Below, in pieces: positions 32,674-54,245 of a stretch of 64,000 bases of DNA. This DNA is from Paraspadella gotoi (taxonomy: Eukaryota > Chaetognatha), in NCBI GenBank assembly GCA_051294375.1, contig CM119266.1:14840542-14904541 (forward strand), written 5' to 3'. The position numbers and the translations under genes were made by a program. Below the pieces are notes generated by a model. The model worked only from the letters and a program-made list of their open reading frames with translations. It had not been told where the DNA came from and did not search any database. How positions within the stretch are numbered: the first letter of the stretch is position 1; every line of letters begins with the position of its first letter.

Positions 32674-33581
32674 TTGCTTCGGATTCGTCACGGAAAAAAA
32701 TCGAGTTATTGTTCGGAAAGACTTCGTTGGAAGCGCGGTGATACAGGGTGGTCGTAGTAGATTGACGGCGAGAGAGTCTTGCCACCTTGAAACCTTGGTA
32801 ATTTTGCCCACAGGAGGTTTTTTGTGTCTCTTGGTTTTTGTGGTTCTCAATTCGAGGGCAGTGGTTCAGTTTACCGGGGACAGAACTCACAAATCACCGT
32901 CAGGCTAAGTTTTCTCAGAATAATTGTTTTTTAATAGAATATATTCAAGATAGAAGAATAAAAGATTATAAGAAGCGTTATAGTGTCTGTGACTTTGGGA
33001 TAAACGCCTTTGGTCACTGTTATGTTAATAATTCCGCATGAATAAAAGGAGTTCTTCTAATTCTCACTCCGTTTAAGAAACCGGGTGGTCTCTGTTAGTT
33101 TGACCGTCGTGAACCCCGAAGTGAAGTCCCGTGGGACTCACAAACGATCGCCGGTGAATTCCAGATGTCGTTTTCGCGGTATTCACACAGTCTTATTTTT
33201 TCCGTCTTGTTTATTTACTTTTTTAAAAATTCGATTAGGCCATTCGTGGCTAAAATTGAACAGGCGAAGATTATTTAATTTCTTGAAAATTTTTAAAATA
33301 AAATTGACTTCGGCGACCGGGTTCCAAGCGGCTCTGCGCTTGGGCGACCAAGACCGGTTGCGTCACGGACGATAAAATTTCATTCCAAAGAATTAAAAAA
33401 AAAAAACAAAAAAAAAAAAACAACAACAACAAAAGGTAAGACTTTGGTTAAAAGAAAAATTAAATCAAAACAAAAAACAACAAAAAACGAATGGTTTTCC
33501 TGGCGTGAAATCTGGGCGATTAACACGCCAGCGAAGATAAAAACGAAAAGAGCGGAAATAGGAAGACGGGACACTGAGATG

Positions 33582-33582
33582 T

Positions 33583-33668
<86 letters not shown>
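33582..33668. repeat. (GA)n microsatellite
   Basis: A GA tract with a few GGA interruptions. Confidence 0.92.
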
Positions 33669-33671
<3 letters not shown>

Positions 33672-36600
33672 TGTGTTGGGCGAATTAGTTTTGATCTCGT
33701 AGTCAAAGTCGCTTTTCGCCAGACTTGGGATGAAATGATTAAAAAACTTTGTATTTGACGTCGGGATAAAAGCGAGAGAGGAGGAGGAGAAGGAGGAAGA
33801 GGAAGAGGAGGATGAATGTGAAAAGAAGGAAGAGGAAGAGTCAAAGCTTTTCCCGGGGGTCGGACGGGAATGATGGGGGGGAAGGGGGGGGGGCCATCGC
33901 AACCTCATTCACGAATGTGAAAAGAAACTTATGATCGGGAAACATATCTTCCCTCCAAGACCGCTAGATTGTTTATTGGACGAGAAAAAACCACAGAAAC
34001 AGTGAGCCAAACAAACACGAGTTCGAATCCCGGTTTCGGAAACTCTAAACCCCCCGCAGCCCGATACTGTGTTTATGATATGATATTCCTATATTTGCTT
34101 TTCTCATCTGCCAAAAAAAAAGTGAGGGAGCGAAGCCGGCGTGAAACTGGTCAGGCGTGTGATGTGAATCTGGCTGCAGAGTGAAGGAGAAAGATCTAAG
34201 GACGTAAAGGCGTAAAGAGTGAAGAGTCTCCCATCTTAGACAGCTTTGAGAGTGAGGTAGTCTCTCGTTGGACGAATCTCAAGTCAAGTCACGAGTCCCG
34301 AGTGAATAGTGAAGCGTAAAGAGTGAAGGGACGTCGCGGTAATTAAATTAATTTTAATTTAACTCCGACGTCGAAGAAACCAGGAATTTTATTTTAAAAG
34401 TAATTCCGACCTACTGTGATACCCGGATCACCTGACCTCACTTCACATCGCTTGACAAGTTGTACCGATTTCGTAACAGTCAGTGATAAATAGCAAGTAT
34501 AAAATGGTACCTAATTCGGTATCCAGCATAATTTAATGCCGCTTTGCACTTGTAACGCCCTCTCTTTTCGCCGGGAATCGGAACGGATCGAGGACGAATT
34601 TCGCGCGACAATCGAGATCGCATTTCGTCTGTACTTTCACTCTTCGGATTTGTTTACATTTTTTACTCTTGATTATATTTTGGGTTCGAATATCGAAAAG
34701 GCGAAATTTTGTGGACAATAAACTCCAACAAAGAGTGTAGATCAAAAGACGAGCGAAACACGTCGATTCGAAAAGAAACGGTTCGTAAATTGGATTAATC
34801 GTTTGATAAGTTGAGTTACGAAGAACGACTGGTTAATGAGGTTTGATAAACTCTTGTCTTTTCTAAAACGGTTTACATTCGGTAGAAGGAAAAAAACAAT
34901 GCAAAGAAACGAATTTCACTACTTTTTGCATTTTTAATTCATATCTACTATTATGAGGCGAAGCCTGTGTTTATTTATTTTTTTTTTTTTGTTGACTCAC
35001 GACGACTTTCATTCGATAATCTATATAAGTCGTCCATTCGAGCGCGAAGTCACGGTAGCGCCATCACCTGTCGGCGATGACGCGATCATACCGTCGCCTG
35101 GAACGCCGTCGGGCGATCGGCGCCGACGTTGTCGACACGCCCATATTACTCGCCTCCACGCCCCCTCTCGCCTTTATCCTTTCCGTTGGCGCCTTTTTTA
35201 TTGTGACGCGCGGTCGACGTCGCGAAATTAATCCGGTCGTCACGCGTCGGCGCTCGCCTTCGTCGTCGTCGTTGTTGTTGTTATCTTTGTTGTCGTTAAC
35301 GTCGGTATTGTGTCTCTAGGCTCAGATTTTTTTTTGTGTGTCAGATTATGGTTTTTTTTTCACGAAAACTGCCGAGATTTTCCAATCTATTTTTTTCGTG
35401 GTTTTGTTCATGAATATTTTTTTTCAGTTTTTTAGCATTGTCTTACCCGTATTTCGGTTTTTTAAATGTCATAATTTTGGCATTGTTGATTTGGAAAAAA
35501 AATTACGACGACTTATGTAAATTCGTAATCACACACTATTTTTCGTTCTGTTATGGATGAAAAATGTTTATTTTCTCAAGAAATCAATATATCAATATGA
35601 TATCTTCTTACCCTTTTCCATTCATCTTCATAAATATATATTCACTATCAGAATTGACACTTATTTACCAAACAAAAGCTTTTCTATTGCCCTTTTGTTT
35701 ACATAGACGCCGATCGTCGGTGATCGGTTTTTGACGGAGAAAAGAATCCACGCTTCTCCCTCTGGACTCATTTGTCAAAAAAGATCCCGAAAGAAATTGT
35801 TCGATCGACGGAAAAGTCTGAAAACGTTCCATTGAAAAAACCCTCTATCATTTCCGCATTTAGGGAATTTTTAGTAGATTTTAAACCTTTTCTCGCCTGC
35901 CGTATTTTGATTCATGGCAATAAATTGGGCTAAGGGGTAAAAAGGCTTTTTTTTTTGCGTTTGTCCCTGGACACAGACGCGCAATAAATTAGGTTTTCGC
36001 GCATTCGGCGAATTTTGTCAGGAATTGAGAGAAACTGCGTTTTGAAAGAGAGAAAACAGAAGCCATTTGTCAAAAAAGCATCCTGAGAAACTAACTGGCA
36101 ATTATGACTCTAAAAATACGAATATTATAATTATGATATGTAAATCGCACAGTGAAATTCGCATTGCAAAGCCAGGATGATCTCCAACCGTATTAATTGT
36201 AACTCGTCTTGCTTATAAAGAATTTCACAGATTTATTATTCTTCCAGCTTACGCAAAAATCATTGTTTCTTTCTGTCAGTGAAACGAAAGATTGACGATT
36301 TTTGTTTTAGACATCGGCTATAGGTGGCGTCAAAGAATCGCCAACTGGCCTTTATCGTCTTACTTTCATCCCAGAGAGGAAAAACGTCTCTGTCTCACTC
36401 TCGCTCGGGAAAAAGATTTAAGCGACGCGACCTTCGCCGCGAAAAGCCCGAGTATATGTTTTCGTCACTCGGGCCCATTAGTTTTGAAATCATTTTAGCG
36501 CCCTGCTTTCCCAAGGTGACGGACTCTAAGCTTAAGGGGAGGGCTTGAGGCGAAAAAGTTTTCTTTGCCAATTTTAAAAGTAACTCGTCTTTAACGTTTA

Positions 36601-38628
36601 AGACTGAGAACGTCTTTCGAAATATATAAGTGTTGTTTTCGCGTTTTAGTATTTAGGTCAAAGCATCGAGGATTCGTCTGGAAACGAAACGAGATTTCGA
36701 GCATCACTCAGCCGACGATCATCACAGTCGAGATTTCTTCACTTTTGTTTACGACGAACACTTGGGAGATGCACAGTGAATATTGGCATGAAATCATTTT
36801 GGATCGGCACAGTGAATCTCGCTTTAAAAGAGTCGCGGTTACGAAAATGTCGATGAGAAAACTGGATGAACTGTAGAGGCGAGAAAAACTGAGAATAGAT
36901 TGTAAGAAGATTACCGGTCGAGCAAATAGTCGCTCGTACTCGACTCCACAATAGAAAAAGCCCCAACGATCGAGGGTTCGAACCCCATCGATCCCCGTTG
37001 TTCCACTCGAACGGCGTCTCTTTCCACTCGAAACAGTTTGAGAATCATCCACTCACGTTTTTTTGAGACGGACGAAAACAAAATTAACGCCCGGTCCTTT
37101 TTTTTTATATTTTTAAAAGTTTTTATGATTCATTTCTGTATTGTTTCTTTCTTACAACGGCGCATATTTTTTTTTTAGAATCTAGAGTTTAAAACAACAG
37201 AACTTTGTGATCAATTCAGACGACGGGTCGTCTTGGTCTCCCAGACGATGGGATTCGATCGAAAAGTAAACATCGTCATCAATTTTTATTTCATTTCGAG
37301 GCGTCGGTCCCTTTTTTTAATTTTTTCGTCTTTTTCTCTTTTCGTTTCGAAACTCATCTTCCTCGCCCTCTGGTAAAACTTTGCGTGAATGATTCTCGCG
37401 AACAGGTTTTTACTTTTTTTTTTCTCTTTTTAATTTTCCTTTAATTAATTTAATTCTGGGGGCGAAACAAAGGCCTCTCAGCTTCGTCGATGCAGCTGAA
37501 CCGTGGAGGGAAGATAGGATAACGGATCTTGACACGAAATTGGGAATTTTTTTGGGGGGGAAGAACGGTTGAATCGCTGACTTTGCCTTTAGTCTTTAGA
37601 CGGATGTTTTCATAGTCTTTAAAAGTATAGAACGAGAAATTCGATACCAGTTCTTATTTTGAATTTATTTTGTTTACCAAGATGCCTTAACTATCGCTCA
37701 ACATTTGTCATTAGAAAGAAAAGCAATCAGGATGTTATTTTTCCCCTTGAAAATAGTTTTCCGGCCAGAGTTTAAATTTCCATCCTAATCCCGAGGACCA
37801 TTAAAAGGATACTTATGTAATTTCATATTTACATATATTTAGAAACAGCGCTTGTTACTGCGCAATGCCCGCTAAAAGAAAAGACGAAACAATTTTCGTC
37901 CTTGCGTAATAAAATTTTCAAACTTCAACTTTAGCCCTCCCGCCATCTCTTCGTCTCTGTTGTTGTTTTTGAGCCGGAGACTAAAATAATGTTTTGCTTT
38001 CTTTTAACGCAATCGAGTTTTGTCGATGGAGAAGTGAGAAAATGGAAGCCGTCCGGAGGAGATTCTTCCTTCTGGTTTTAAAATCTTCAGTAAAACTTTA
38101 TTGTTATTGAAACTATTTTTTTTCTGTTATGTTTTCTTTGTCGCTGGTCACTCCTTTCTTAGTTGTAGTCTCGTAAAAAAGCCCCAGACGACAGAGAGAA
38201 AAGGAGTTTATCACCTGCGTCTGATTAAAGAAATGTTTAAAGTAATTTGAATTTTAGCTTTCCTTTCTTTTGTTTTAAGCCAATTATGAGCGAAAATTCC
38301 TATTAAAACTTTATTTTGGTTCATGTAAAACGTAAAACGTCGAACCACCCAGAGAGAGAATAACGAGTTGACCCAGAGCGATAGATTCAAAACCAACGCT
38401 CAAAACGTCTCGTGGAGTCAAGGCTATACAACCTTTAGGCTTAAATAATTTTTTTTATATTCCAACATTAGAATTCGTTTTCGAGAACTGAAAAAAAAAC
38501 GCATCTTGTTCCAGTTAAAGTGGCACGACAGAGACGGAGCAGCTTAAAAGTCAAAACGAACCCTTCAAAAGTCTTCCTGTTGTTTTTGTAAATTAAATCC
38601 TTACATCAGTTTTAAGGGGAAAGGGTTG

Positions 38629-38663
<35 letters not shown>

Positions 38664-38668
38664 GAGAG

Positions 38669-38741
<73 letters not shown>

Positions 38742-38770
38742 AAGAGGGAGAGAGAAGAGAGGAGAGAGAA

Positions 38771-38823
<53 letters not shown>

Positions 38824-38842
38824 AGAGAGAGAGAGAGAGAGA
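38629..38842. repeat. Long interrupted (GA)n tract
   Basis: More than 200 bp of GA with occasional AAAG, GGAG and AGAAGA interruptions; the longest GA-rich block in the window. Confidence 0.92.
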
Positions 38843-40808
38843 TTAGAAAGGCGAAAAAGAAATTTGCCCGAGAGACCATTTTCCCCTCATTCGCTTGGTC
38901 AGGGGGGGGGGGGGGGGAGGGAAGTTTTTTCCCCGAAATGATTATTTGTTTAATGTAACTGTCACGAAAAAAACCCAGTCAGAAGAGTCGGACGAATTTA
39001 TTCGACATCGAGATTTACATCCATCGTTTCATCGGACAGTTTTTGCCGCCCTGCGACTTAAACAAACACTATTAATCTAGAAAACAAAAGACTCTTGTCC
39101 CTTTTTGTCTTTTTTTTTATCCTTCCGATAACAGTTTTCAAGTGAGTCAGTGAAAATTGGGTTAAAAATCAAATCGCGGTCAAAATTTACGAGAAATTTA
39201 CGATCGAATCTCGTGTCGAATTCTTCGGTGGTTTTTTTTTTTAATCAGAAAGACAATTGTGAGGATTGAGGGGGGGAAGCAATGAGCGCGGAGCTGACGA
39301 CAGTCCGATTCACTGAATCTTCGATCTTCTTCGATTTTTCATCGAGGCGGACGAAAAAGTAAACATCGAGGAAATCCTTGTCTTCATCGCCTGCGCCATC
39401 TTCGTCGCTGTTGTTGTCGTTGTCGTCAGTATGGTCTTCTTCTTAGTCGTCTTTATCGCCAACTTATAAGTCAGGGATTTTTGGTAAACCGAATAAATAT
39501 TACAAGAAAAAGCAATGATCTTATTCCTTTTATGCCCTCAGAACGTTAAAAACAACCATTTAGGGTTATTCGAATGAAGATAAAAAATCATTATGACAAG
39601 GCATCTCGTTTTTCAATTTAATATCTCGAGTTTAATTTAATTTTTCTCGTGTTTGCGACGATGTTGTTGTGAATGCGAGAGAGAGAGATAGAGAGAGCGA
39701 GACGATTTTCAATTAAGTCTGAAAGGATTGTGAAAATGAAATGAAGGGATAATGCTGGGACATCTGTTTGTCGGGAATTAGTCAGGGAATCATGGCCCTA
39801 TCGCAGCTCAGCCTTTATGGTCGCCCCTTTTATTCAACGCTAAAGCGTCGTTTTTGACGGGAAAAATTTACTTACATATTAAGTTTATTAACACAACTTT
39901 TCATCCTTTTTTTTTTAACTCAGAATACGCTTTAAAAAAAAATGTCAGATAATATTTCATTTTGGTTTAAAAAATTGAATTATGCCTAATAAATTATCCC
40001 TCTTTAATTGTCATGTGTTCATTTAGTTTAAAATATTTTTTGAGGGGTCGTTCGCCGAACTCTTTTTAGTTCGAATTCAGCCGCCCATAAACAATAAACA
40101 AATAAAGGAAACTAAGGTATTAAATTCAATAAAAATGTCACAGATTTTCGCGCCTCAGAGAATTGTTTCGTTTTTACTTCGTTTGTTCTAGTTTCTCATG
40201 ACAAAAATTTTTTATCCGAAAGAGATTTATAAAACATTTCATCTTCAAATTTGGTACGAAGCGTTTTTTAAAAACCGATGTAAACACTCCGTAAAATAAA
40301 ATACTTAAAACGGAGAAAATGCAACATTATTAATCACAGTTTTGTATTTTTCTTCGTCAAACCAGAAAAAGTGTAAAAAGCCTGATCATCAAAAGCTTTG
40401 GAATTAAGTACGACTCTATTTTGATTCACTCACCCCCTCTCCCCTTTTGATTCCATCCTTTGATTCCAAGTCAAAGGGCTCTCCTCATCCTCTTCCTACT
40501 TCACTCATCTCTTCTCCTCTGGATTTCCCTCTTCTTTTCCTCCTCTTCCTCGTCTCCATTCTCTTCCTTGTTCTTTTCCTCCTCTTCCTCATCTCCATCC
40601 TCCTCCCTCTTTCTTTACTGCCCTCTCCCACGCTCCTCTCTCTCTCTTTTTAATATCTCTCTCTCCCTCTATTCCTCTCCCTCTCCCTCTACCTCCTCCC
40701 TTTCTTCCTCCGCGGCGTCCATAATCTTGTTTGCTTCGACGTCGAAGGCGTTTAATCTTCGCCAAGATTCGCCACGGGGTCGAGAATCCGCGACGCCATC
40801 TGTGACGC

Positions 40809-40924
<116 letters not shown>

Positions 40925-41266
40925 ACGGAGTGTCTTATATGAAGGACAGTGTAAATATTTACTGAAATTTTGTTTTGGCAGGAGATTTAACTAAATTACC
41001 TAGAAAGCTAAATTGTCGAATTCAAAAGAGAAAAAATATTTGAACTTGATAATATCTTCAACAGGAACTTTTTTAAAGAAATATACAATGCAGAATTGAA
41101 TTTATCAATAACTAAAATATATAAAAAAAAAGGAAATAAAAATCATCATTGAAGCGACGCCGGTTGGTGAAAAGACGTCACAATTGTTTACAAAAATTTT
41201 GTTGAGATTTTCTCGTCAAAATCGAACGTAATTTTTAGGCCACAGAAAGTGACGAAGAGACAAATT

Positions 41267-41365
41267 AATGAATGAATGAATGAATGAATCAATCAATCAA
41301 TAAATGAATCAATAAATGAGTCAACTAATCAATCAATCAATCTAATCAATCAATAAATCAATCAT
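41267..41365. repeat. (AATG)n / (AATC)n tetranucleotide tract
   Basis: Tandem AATG passes into AATC and AAATC-type units. Confidence 0.85.
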
Positions 41366-42096
41366 TCAGTCGAAAAGAAATAAATGAATTAATTCCGATA
41401 AGGAAATTATAATAATTACTCCCGATCGCTTAAGAAATGAGTCACCAGGGCCCACTCAAGAACGATTCGCTCAGCCCTCCACCTTCATAACGGCACACCC
41501 GCAATCATAACCACCTTCGCGCGATACAGCACCACCCCCGAGCGACCACCTTTTCAAAAAATACAACCCCCCACTCCGACCTCGACAAACCGGGTCCGGA
41601 GCGCATCTTCGTCAAAAAAACCGCCCGATTTCAGTCGTCGTCCATCATCGACCCAAACTTTTGTTCGAAATTCTCAAAATCGACGAGATCGTTGTCTGTG
41701 TCGTCGTTGTGTGGGGGGGGGGTGGAGGAGGGGAGGGGGGACGGGGAATGTGGGGGGGCGCGATGGGCGAAGAAGTTTTTAATTTGAAACCGAAGAGTTT
41801 TTTTTTATGAAAGGAGTGTAAAGGAGTGTCTTCCTCTGTTAGTGTTTACTTTCTTTGAAAAAGGACGAAAGAAGGTTCAAATCATCTTTATGATTTTTAA
41901 GCGACGAAGTGATTACGTCGTGAAATATTATTCACTGAAAATTTTTAAAAGGGGTCATTTTAAAATAAATAAAAATTAAATAATCATGTTTTAGATTTAA
42001 CAATTTCGTTTGAACCTAAGCAATTAATAATTGTTCTCTGATTATGCTTGTATTCAGTAAATTGTATTTTATCAATTCTTTTTGTGTCAGGTCCCC

Positions 42097-42138
42097 ATGA
42101 TGATTTCAGCGATTTCACTCGCAGCGACGTCGAACTAA
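42097..42138 (+). other. Upstream ORF in the 5' leader of the coiled-coil gene
   Basis: A 13-codon frame starts at the ATG of GTCCCCATGATG and ends TAA 12 nt before the main start codon. It lies in a leader exon that appears to follow an acceptor (TTTGTGTCAG) at 42090. If the leader is transcribed as drawn, it may dampen initiation at 42151. Confidence 0.4.
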
Positions 42139-42150
42139 AACTTTCCGAAA

Positions 42151-49625
<7,475 letters not shown>

Positions 49626-50019
49626 CGAATCGGAACGGACGAAACGCGGAACCTGACCTGACCCTTTTCCCTCTTTCCGCGTGTCCCTTTCAACCCCCCC
49701 CCTTACCCTATATGGGCTCAAAGCTCTTCCAAGTGCAACTTATTTTATTCCGCTTTTATTCTTATGACTTTTATCACTTATTCTTTAATTTGCCTAATTT
49801 AATCGAAATAAGCTGAAAAAAAAAAATTGTTTCGAACGAACGAAAGATCATAATACTCCGCAAGTAGTGAAAGACTGTGACGAAAGAGAATATTCATCGA
49901 GTGTATAGACAAATCGAGATGAACTATACTGTACTAACGATTGAAGATTGAACATTAAGAAACGCTTTGCATGTTTTGCTATACATTTCGAAGGAAAAGG
50001 ATTAAACAGAATGCTTACA

Positions 50020-50025
50020 AATAAA
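50020..50025 (+). terminator. AATAAA poly(A) signal of the coiled-coil gene
   Basis: AATAAA occurs about 400 nt after the stop at 49625, followed by a T-rich stretch. Confidence 0.5.
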
Positions 50026-50349
50026 GGCATTAAATTTTATTTTACTTTCTGCGCTGCTCTGTTCTATGATGGTGACTAGGTTTTACTTATATGTTCTTGT
50101 ATTTACTGTACTGTAGTCACCAGTAGAAATGACTGTATTAAAATGATTATCTTTATTTGGTTGCATTGTTGGTTTTCTTTTATGTTAAGGAGCCATTCGA
50201 GAGACTTCAGTACATGAAATTTAGAGAGAAAAAAAATAAACGAAGTGAAATAATTATTACTGAATTTTAAAGCTTTTAAGCCCAACGGAGCATAATTTAA
50301 GTACCTCATAACAATAAAAACTTTACCTCTCTCTCTCTCTCTCTCTCTC

Positions 50350-50374
50350 NNNNNNNNNNNNNNNNNNNNNNNNN
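50350..50374. other. Assembly gap (25 N)
   Basis: The gap follows a CT tract and directly abuts the outer end of the left arm of the inverted repeat. Confidence 0.99.
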
Positions 50375-50644
50375 TACCGGGATTGCCGTCACGTAGACAT
50401 TTCACTATTGGACGACTAACTTCTCCTAAATATATATATGTAAGCATTAGCCAAAATTATTCTAATGGTAAAGTTGTAATCTAAGGAGTTTTTCAAAATC
50501 CAAGCGAAGTATCTTTCACCTTTGCTTTCCTTTAAAACCCGAATAATTTGTCGACGCGATGGGAATAGACCGAAGGCGCCCTGCACCTTTGTCGTCGTTT
50601 GTCGTCTCAAACAATCATGGAAATATACTCTCTCTCTCTCTTCT

Positions 50645-50676
<32 letters not shown>

Positions 50677-51849
50677 CTCTCCATCGTTCCATCCATTGTC
50701 GTCTGAACCCCAGAGTCTCGTCAAAGACAGATTCAGGTAATTCATTTTTTTTCCACCGCATTAGTTTTCAAACTTCGTTGCCTCGTTTGTCGTCGCGGAG
50801 GAGAGGAGGAGGAGGAGAGGAGAAGACGAACGACGACGACACGACGACGACGTGCCGAATGAGGAAGACGACGTCAACAATGAGGGAAAGACGACGTTAA
50901 TGATCCTCGGTTTTCATTCGCGCTTCGTCCATTGTTTCCCAGATTTTTTTTTCTCTCTCTCTTGCGCGAGGGGGAGCGAGGAGAGCGACGAGGGAGAGAG
51001 AGAGGGAGAGAGAGAGGGAGGAAGAGAGGAGAGGAGAGAGAGAGAGAGAGAGACGAGAGAGGAGGAGAGGAGGAGAGAGAGAAGAGAGAGGAGAGAAGGA
51101 AATATCATTTCGCGGCCGTTCCTCACCTTTCTCTCGCTGTTCGCGGGACGCCGCCGCCAGAGCGCTCGCCAGCGCCCCCGCAAGATAGCGCCGCTTACGT
51201 TTCGAGCCGGTTCCGAAAGGGAGGCGCCGGTTTTTTTTCTGAGGCGGCGCCGGCGGATTTTTTCAAGGTTTAGAGAGGAGAGAGAGAAGAGAGACGGGGA
51301 GAGGAGAGAGATGAGGAGAGAGAGAAGAGAGAGAGATTAGATGCGAATGAAAACCGAGGATCATTAACGTCGTCTTTCCCTCATTGTTGACGTCGTCTTC
51401 CTCATTGTCGGCCACGTCGTCGTCGTCGTCGTCTTCTTCCTCCTCCTCCTCCTCCTCCTCGACGACAAACGAGGCAACGAAGTTTGAAAACTAATGCGGT
51501 GGAAAAAAATGAATTACCTGAATCTGTCTTTGACGAGACTCTGGGGTTCAGACGACAATGGATGGAACGATGGGAGAGAGAGAGAGAGAGAGAGAGAGNN
51601 NNNNNNNNCCAATGATTGTTTGAGACGACAACGACGACTAAGGTGCAGGGCGCCTTCGTCTATTCCCATCGCGTCGACAAATTATTCGGGTTTTAAAGGA
51701 AAGCAAAGGTGAAAGATACTTCGCTTGGATTTGAAGAACTCCTTAGATTACAACTTTACCATTAGATATATTTTGGCTAATGCTTACATATATATTAGGA
51801 GAAGTTAGTCGTCCAATAGTGAAATGTCTACGTGACGGCAATCCCGGTA
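50375..51849. repeat. Large inverted repeat with ~500-bp arms
   Basis: Left arm 50375-50921 and right arm 51343-51849 are reverse complements, for example TACCGGGATTGCCGTCACGT against ACGTGACGGCAATCCCGGTA. They differ by scattered substitutions, single-base indels and CT/GA tract length. The 421-bp spacer (50922-51342) is mostly GA-rich and GC-rich. The right arm contains a 10-N gap at 51599-51608. No gene is recognised in the arms. Confidence 0.85.
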
Positions 51850-52374
51850 CAATGGTACATGGCTCGTACATTTTCCTGACTATTTTTCAATTTGCACTAA
51901 ATAAGAATACGAAATGTCCAAGAGCTGTCTGGCCATAAATAATAAACCTTCTGGTATTCTTCTTCTTAAAAGTATATAAACTAATTAGCGTTAGAATTTG
52001 TTCTCATTAACATTAAATCGTTCAATTAAGAACTATATTTAGTTAAAAAAAACGTTTCTGATGTTTCTATGAACTTCCGGTCGACTTGGTTTCTGCAATA
52101 TGTAAATGAGAACAAAGCTTTTAAGATAAAAAATAAAATTAATTCGACTTCTTTGTCAACTGATCTTTACTATAGAATTCGGCGGCTAAAAATTCCGCTT
52201 TTTTTAAATTTATAAAAAGACCCTCGCCCTTTACTTACCTGACTTTAATGCCTCACCCCCTTGGCTTGATGGCAGAGACTTTCTCCCGTACTCTTTATTT
52301 GAGACTCGGTCGCGCCTTTTAAACCCCGCGCCATCGCACCTTTCCAATCCTGTGACCGCGTCCAGGTCCTCTAA

Positions 52375-52455
52375 GACCACGTGACCGTATTCATGAACCC
52401 GGAAGTCACGTGTGAGAATTCCCTGACCCTGGTTTCATCGCCGCCATTAATTCGT
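52375..52455. promoter_or_regulatory. Promoter-like motif cluster
   Basis: Within 80 bp lie CCACGTGACC, an ETS-type CCGGAAG next to TCACGTG, and GCCGCCATTA, which resembles a YY1-type core. Such clusters are typical of TATA-less animal promoters, but no first exon follows clearly. Confidence 0.3.
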
Positions 52456-52916
52456 CTGCTCTTATGATATTTTTCATCGTCGAAAGTCAAGTTTCGTCCC
52501 TTTTCACGAAAATAAAAAGATTTTTGACGATGAAAGTTTACATATAATTTTTGCTACATTTCTAAATTAGATTTTCTACTAGTGTCATGTACTATGTAAA
52601 CAAGAATTCCTTTCAATATCCGAACTCTGACTCTCAATTAACGAGGCGAGAATCTCCAGTCGCGTTCACCTTCGCGGCCACTGATTCTCTTGTCTCCTTT
52701 CTTTTCTCGTCTTCCTCCTCTTCTCCGCCCACGCCCCCCCCACGCCTCCCCACTAGCCTAAAACTTCTCTCCGTCCCCGACAGGGGGCGAAAAAAAAAAG
52801 GTGGGCGCGGTGCGAGATTTTAGATTCTCATCCGCCAAAGGCGCCGCTGGTTAGGGAACGCCGGATTCCAGATTCCACTCTCAGTTTAAGGCGTGATCGC
52901 CTTTCGGTCGAGGCGT

Positions 52917-53025
<109 letters not shown>

Positions 53026-53672
53026 CGGAAATGAACTCGGGTGAGGAACAAAAGATTGGATAGGTGAAGGGAGAGAGAATGAGTGGGGAAGGCAGGGATT
53101 TGAGGAGGACGGTGACGGGGAGTCGCGTTGGCGAAGTGACGAGAATCTCGACGAGCGTGATTAAAAAGGTTAAGTGTTCAAGGGAAAGAGGGTAAGTAAA
53201 AAGGTGTGTCTAAAGGTAAGTCTGAAACAGAAATATTTAGGGTTCGTCACTTTAGAATTGTAACGGTTTGAGGGAAATTATTTTTTTTAAAACTTAACTC
53301 AATAAACATCTATGAAACGAACAATTCAACCAAAATCAATGATATCAAAGATATCAAAGAAACGAAAAGTACGCACTATGCGATGCTTGTGGTGTTCGAA
53401 AAATGTTGTCAAAAATCACATAATTGCCCCATGATCGTTTTCGCTTTCTCTCTTCCTCCATGTGAGGTTGATGCTATTCTTCTACCGCTGTACAATGGCT
53501 TTATCTTTTTCTTTCTACATACAATCAATATACACTAAAAGATTGTGACCAAACTACCAATCTATGATAATGCATATTTGTTCTTTAGCTTCATAAATTA
53601 TGAAAAGCATACTTTCATTAATGACATAAAAGGCCATGCCTTAACATACCTCGTCACTCTTATCGTCTTCTT

Positions 53673-53682
53673 NNNNNNNNNN
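53673..53682. other. Assembly gap (10 N)
   Basis: Unresolved bases. Confidence 0.99.
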
Positions 53683-54131
53683 AAGCGGAGGAATATTACA
53701 TTAAACATTGTCGTTACGCTACTTACGGCGCCATTCTCGCGGAACCTCTTTTTTTTATCCTGGTTTCTCCACCCCAAGAGTAACACTCTAATTCTTACTC
53801 TTACGTCCTGTCACTACGGTTGAACGGTTCTTCATTTTGAAACGCGGACTTTCGACATCGACACAATATTTGTGTTATTACTCTGAAATAAATAGTTTGC
53901 TAATGTCGCTAAAATATTCTGACACTCCTACGTAAAAAAACTCTGCATCTAATATTCTCTCTACCGATCCCTAAAATCCCATTCACGTCTTCCGCTCTCA
54001 AGTCCCAACACCCCCGGCGACACCCTTCGACCCCGCGCGCGTTCCTCCTCGACATCTTCCATCGAATCGCGCGCCACTAACCATAATCCATAAAACCAAT
54101 GACTTATGATGGCGTAAAGACGGCAATAGTG

Positions 54132-54245
<114 letters not shown>

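Noticed and set aside
34018-34040. tRNA gene suggested by GAGTTCGAATCCCGG
   Set aside because: No matching A box or cloverleaf is found upstream; probably chance or an old SINE fragment.
36970-36990. tRNA gene suggested by GGGTTCGAACCCC
   Set aside because: It resembles a B box, but no A box, acceptor stem or proper T stem can be formed around it.
50852-51340. 162-codon open frame in the inverted-repeat spacer
   Set aside because: It is dominated by GA-derived Arg/Glu repeats and lies in a suspect assembly region.
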